Shown piece by piece: positions 62,201 through 64,000 of a DNA stretch of 64,000 nucleotides. The stretch covers positions 62,001-126,000 of the forward strand of contig NZ_VIRM01000020.1 in NCBI RefSeq assembly GCF_006874475.1, given 5' to 3'. Origin of the DNA: Microbispora hainanensis (GTDB taxonomy: Bacteria > Actinomycetota > Actinomycetes > Streptosporangiales > Streptosporangiaceae). The notes beneath the pieces are model-generated. The model saw only the letters and a list, made by a program, of their open reading frames with translations. It had not been told where the DNA came from and did no database searches. The position numbers were made by a program, and so were the translations under genes. Positions within the stretch are counted from its first letter, which is position 1. Each line of letters opens with the position of its first letter.

Positions 62201-64000
62201 AGGGACTGCGTGGCGGCCTCGTCGGCGATCAGGGCCTTCACCTGTTCGGCGGTAGGCAGCGTGCCGACGTCGGGGATGCGCTGGGTCGGTCTGGCCCTGC
62301 GCTGCGGTGTCTCACCTGCAAGCAGTTCGACGAGCTCAGCCGCCTCGCCCACGTTGATCGGCGGCGTGAACGGGGCCGTGGCCAGCATTGGCACCGGCAT
62401 CCATGAGCAGCCCGGCTCCTCGTTCCTGAGACGGCGGGCGATCTCGGCGAGGGAACCCTGATACCCGGAAGCGATCTCGGGATGGGAGTAGGTCTCTGAT
62501 TCGCGAAGTGCACGAACCCGCTCGGCCAATTCGGCGGTTGTACGGCGCGCTGTGTCCAGTTCCTGGCGCTTGGCGGCGATGCGCTTGGCCTGCCGCCCGG
62601 GGTCGTAGGAGGAGAACCTGGCCGACAGCGCTTTCACACCGCCCTCCAGTTCGGCGGAACCACCGCGGCCGAGGTCGGTCATGGACACGCAGAGGCCGGC
62701 GATCTCTTCGGGCAGCTTGTCGCGCAGCACCCGCAGTGCCTGTGCCTTCTGACTCGTCACCAGGACGCGCTGCCCCTGCGCGAGAAGCGCCGACAGCAGG
62801 TTCGCGATGCTGTGGGTCTTGCCGGTCCCCGGCGGGCCCTGCACGACGACGCCGTTGTCGTTGCCCAGCCGGGTCATGATGAGACGCTGTTCAGGGTTGG
62901 CGGGCAGCGGGAAGAGCGGGTCGCGCCCGAGGGCGTCTCCACAGTCACCATCCCGTTTCGTGAGGAACGCCATGCGCTCGTCCTGCTCCAGCGGCTGCAC
63001 GAGCTGGGCGAGCCCAAGGGGCGCCTGAGCGTCCGGGGCGGTCAACGTGGCGAGCATCTTGTCGTAGTAGTCGATCAGCGCCCCCTGGTCCCGCCTGCGG
63101 AGGACGAGGGCGGGGGCGAGCCGTACCTCTGGGACATTGCCGGGCTTCGCCGTCACGGGAACCCAGCTGGGCCGGTAGTGGGCCTGCGTATCCAGCCCCC
63201 TGTCGCACCAGGCCTGCAGAAGTTCCTCGACAGAGTCCTGCAGGGCGACGCCTCCGCCCTCCCGGATCCGCTCCCGCAGCCGGTCGGCGCGCTGCGGGGT
63301 GAACCCGGGCAGGTCCGCCAGAAACTCACGGTCCTGCAGCGTGGGCGAGGTCTCGCCGAGCACGACGTCCACGCGTTCGGTGTCCGGGTCGACTCGCAGA
63401 TGAGCACGGGTGGCGAGGAGGTGGTTGCGTACCCCCGTCCCATCTGGCGCCCTCCAGCACAGCAGGCCGGTCGCCAGCACCAGCTCCCATTCGTCGTCGA
63501 GTTGGGAGAGCTGGTTGGCAATCGAGTAGAGGTCACGGTGCCAGCGCTGCCGCCGGGCCCGCTTACGCTCCTCCTCCGCCCAAGCCTGCCATCGGGGCAG
63601 CCAACCGTCGTACGCCTCACGGACGTCGGGCCGGTCGTCCGTGGTCTCCAGCCGCCAGTACGTCGATCCGTCCTCGCGAGTCTCCAGGACGGGCTTAGGT
63701 CCGGTTTCGGCGAGTTCAGGGGCGTCCAGCTCGGGATCCGCCACCTCCCGGGGCTTCAGCCACCCCTCCAGCACGTCGGGAGCTTGGGGCGGCGGGGTGC
63801 CCCGCACATAGTCGAAGGAGAGGACTACATCCCCGAGTCCTGCCCCGACCTGGGGCGTGATCTCCTCGGGCAGATCCGCCAGCCAGAGGACCCGCACGTG
63901 CTTGTCGACCTCGCGTATCGGGGTGCGACGCGCAAAGGCCAGGTTGCGGAGGAATTCCACAAGACGGGTCGTGGAGCCGATCAGGTGGGGATCGCGGGCT
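59284..64000 (-). CDS. Large SF1 helicase fused to Vsr-like nuclease and Lsr2 DNA-binding domain (5' end outside window)
   Basis: At least 1571 residues; the frame stays open through the right edge, so the N-terminus is missing. Counting from an internal GTG at 63960: about 1-340 novel N-terminal region; SF1 core with Walker A GPPGTGKT (about 375) and Walker B VVIVDEASQ (about 1057), interrupted by a long helical insert; VASRAKDQMWLF as motif VI (about 1305). A nuclease-like domain follows, with RIDLVVSG, LAVECDGDHWHG and WQFWRVRESEF (about 1380-1430), matching Vsr/MTES_1575-type folds. The last 35 residues, SSSHIRAWARQHGYAISDRG plus PEDVLEAYHRAHQ, match the Lsr2 C-terminal DNA-binding domain. 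A defence or DNA-processing role is likely by family analogy. Confidence 0.85.
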   Translation of the reverse strand, partial: ARDPHLIGSTTRLVEFLRNLAFARRTPIREVDKHVRVLWLADLPEEITPQVGAGLGDVVLSFDYVRGTPPPQAPDVLEGWLKPREVADPELDAPELAETGPKPVLETREDGSTYWRLETTDDRPDVREAYDGWLPRWQAWAEEERKRARRQRWHRDLYSIANQLSQLDDEWELVLATGLLCWRAPDGTGVRNHLLATRAHLRVDPDTERVDVVLGETSPTLQDREFLADLPGFTPQRADRLRERIREGGGVALQDSVEELLQAWCDRGLDTQAHYRPSWVPVTAKPGNVPEVRLAPALVLRRRDQGALIDYYDKMLATLTAPDAQAPLGLAQLVQPLEQDERMAFLTKRDGDCGDALGRDPLFPLPANPEQRLIMTRLGNDNGVVVQGPPGTGKTHSIANLLSALLAQGQRVLVTSQKAQALRVLRDKLPEEIAGLCVSMTDLGRGGSAELEGGVKALSARFSSYDPGRQAKRIAAKRQELDTARRTTAELAERVRALRESETYSHPEIASGYQGSLAEIARRLRNEEPGCSWMPVPMLATAPFTPPINVGEAAELVELLAGETPQRRARPTQRIPDVGTLPTAEQVKALIADEAATQSLARQAQTQVSARLDYLDPEQVTQLQKIAADVAADLHQLGLPEDAATWNPTDWTIRALSDMLSGRDAMLWEQLATYAERLAALEETIRRIALREVVHPPLDGPAAASAYLQAVRGLRDHLAAGNRLRQGLFRPAVQKVAEPFLASVSVDGVSPTSAELLSIVLNDLEGRQIADQLRRGWRHVDVDFPADQALEKIWSQLRDAFSKLALVHRITDAVSETVRLLAGAGVHLGLRTPAEWLSYASALHAVRLRLDAERATAKLKELHSALDHQVRLGTPAPELTEAVRAVAARDGLTYQLCLAALATAHRELADQRRCDELTARVRAAHPALLALLAEAKTWQSRFSNWERAWAWAKAQTFFTEQRKPGLEQRLDAELEAATVREMRLTGELAAEQAWDAALGRMNSRQTTALRAYQDHISKLGKGTGRYAARYQMLAREAMTHARDAVPAWIMPIQQVLETIPPARDSFDVVIVDEASQASIEALFLLWLAPRVIVVGDDKQCAPSTVSHGELEPIFAKLATYLPDMPAYLRDAFTPKSSLFDLLRTRFGGLVRLKEHFRCMPEIIRFSSRQFYADEPLVPLRQFGADRLPPLRVQRVSGAHTEGTATRLRNLAEAEAIVERIIQCAEDPAYENRTFGVVVLQGNGQVQLIHNLLLDRLDPKEWEKRRLRVGTPPDFQGDERDVVFLSMVIAERRSAVTSTEWQRRFNVAASRAKDQMWLFHSVSPDLLSPVCLRRSLLAYMLNPPAALGREPLSDVTADKPHADFESLFEQRVFLRIWERGYHVVPQYEVNGRRIDLVVSGAQGRLAVECDGDHWHGTPEQLENDLDRERELKRAGWQFWRVRESEFYFDQEAALEPLWAELDRRGIRPGEVSTEGKPPQDENWIAVNLSEQDGLDGLDDGDSLDLEEIILAVPPKPQPGVTNSGPVTARMTATAPSSSHIRAWARQHGYAISDRGRLPEDVLEAYHRAHQPE

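Overview
The window is very GC-rich, with gene-dense, overlapping operons, GTG starts, TTGACT/TTGACA-type promoters and several apparently leaderless starts. It carries lineage-typical genes: an RHS/LamG pair, a maltokinase-cap protein, an Lsr2 domain, a P450 with a small ferredoxin, and a sulfur-type leader peptide. This points to a mycelial actinomycete chromosome, most likely Streptosporangiales (Nonomuraea/Microbispora-like). The genus is inference. No tRNA, rRNA, CRISPR array or intact insertion sequence was seen.

Layout. 1-5.4 kb: a truncated hypothetical gene, a Tat-exported metallophosphoesterase, and a GH3 beta-glucosidase divergent from a TetR regulator across a perfect operator. 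5.5-16.7 kb: the most unusual part. A GntR regulator, a two-cluster ferredoxin, a SsuABC-like ABC importer and an AprA-like flavoprotein with a C-terminal HEAT array form one tightly overlapping operon. Next to it are a YeiH-type sulfate exporter with a 45-residue membrane partner, a LanC-like protein and a sulfite-oxidase-like molybdoenzyme. I read this as a sulfur module: import of an organosulfur compound, flavin/Fe-S redox chemistry, sulfite oxidation and sulfate export. The substrate is unknown. 16.8-20.5 kb: a small zincin, a hypothetical gene, then a leaderless 24-aa leader peptide ending Cys-Arg ahead of a flavin reductase, an FMN reductase and a CPWA-type glutathione-transferase homologue, apparently a sulfur-regulated operon.

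20.5-25.2 kb: a secreted protein, an SDR without the usual Tyr/Lys, an FMN reductase divergent from MarR, a decayed AAA ATPase/VWA gene pair, a 14-bp repeat array and a lipoprotein. 25.2-35.5 kb: an RHS polymorphic-toxin-like protein with a C-terminal HExxH domain, preceded by a LamG protein and a strong consensus promoter. 35.9-41.4 kb: a large LuxR/NB-ARC regulator divergent from a dihydrofolate-reductase-like protein, an NmrA-like protein and a maltokinase-cap protein. 41.5-48.5 kb: a beta-galactoside uptake and hydrolysis locus (GH42, MalE/G/F-type ABC) divergent from a LacI regulator, with three near-identical palindromes between them.

48.5-56.9 kb: a bacterial Thg1-like protein, a TetR regulator, P450 plus ferredoxin, DedA, an emfourin-like secreted protein, an SDR, and pcaF-pcaI-pcaJ with a double IclR-type operator. 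56.9-64 kb: an MFS exporter, an aminoglycoside-phosphotransferase-like kinase, and the 3' part of a very large SF1 helicase fused to a Vsr-like nuclease domain and an Lsr2 DNA-binding tail, cut by the right window edge.
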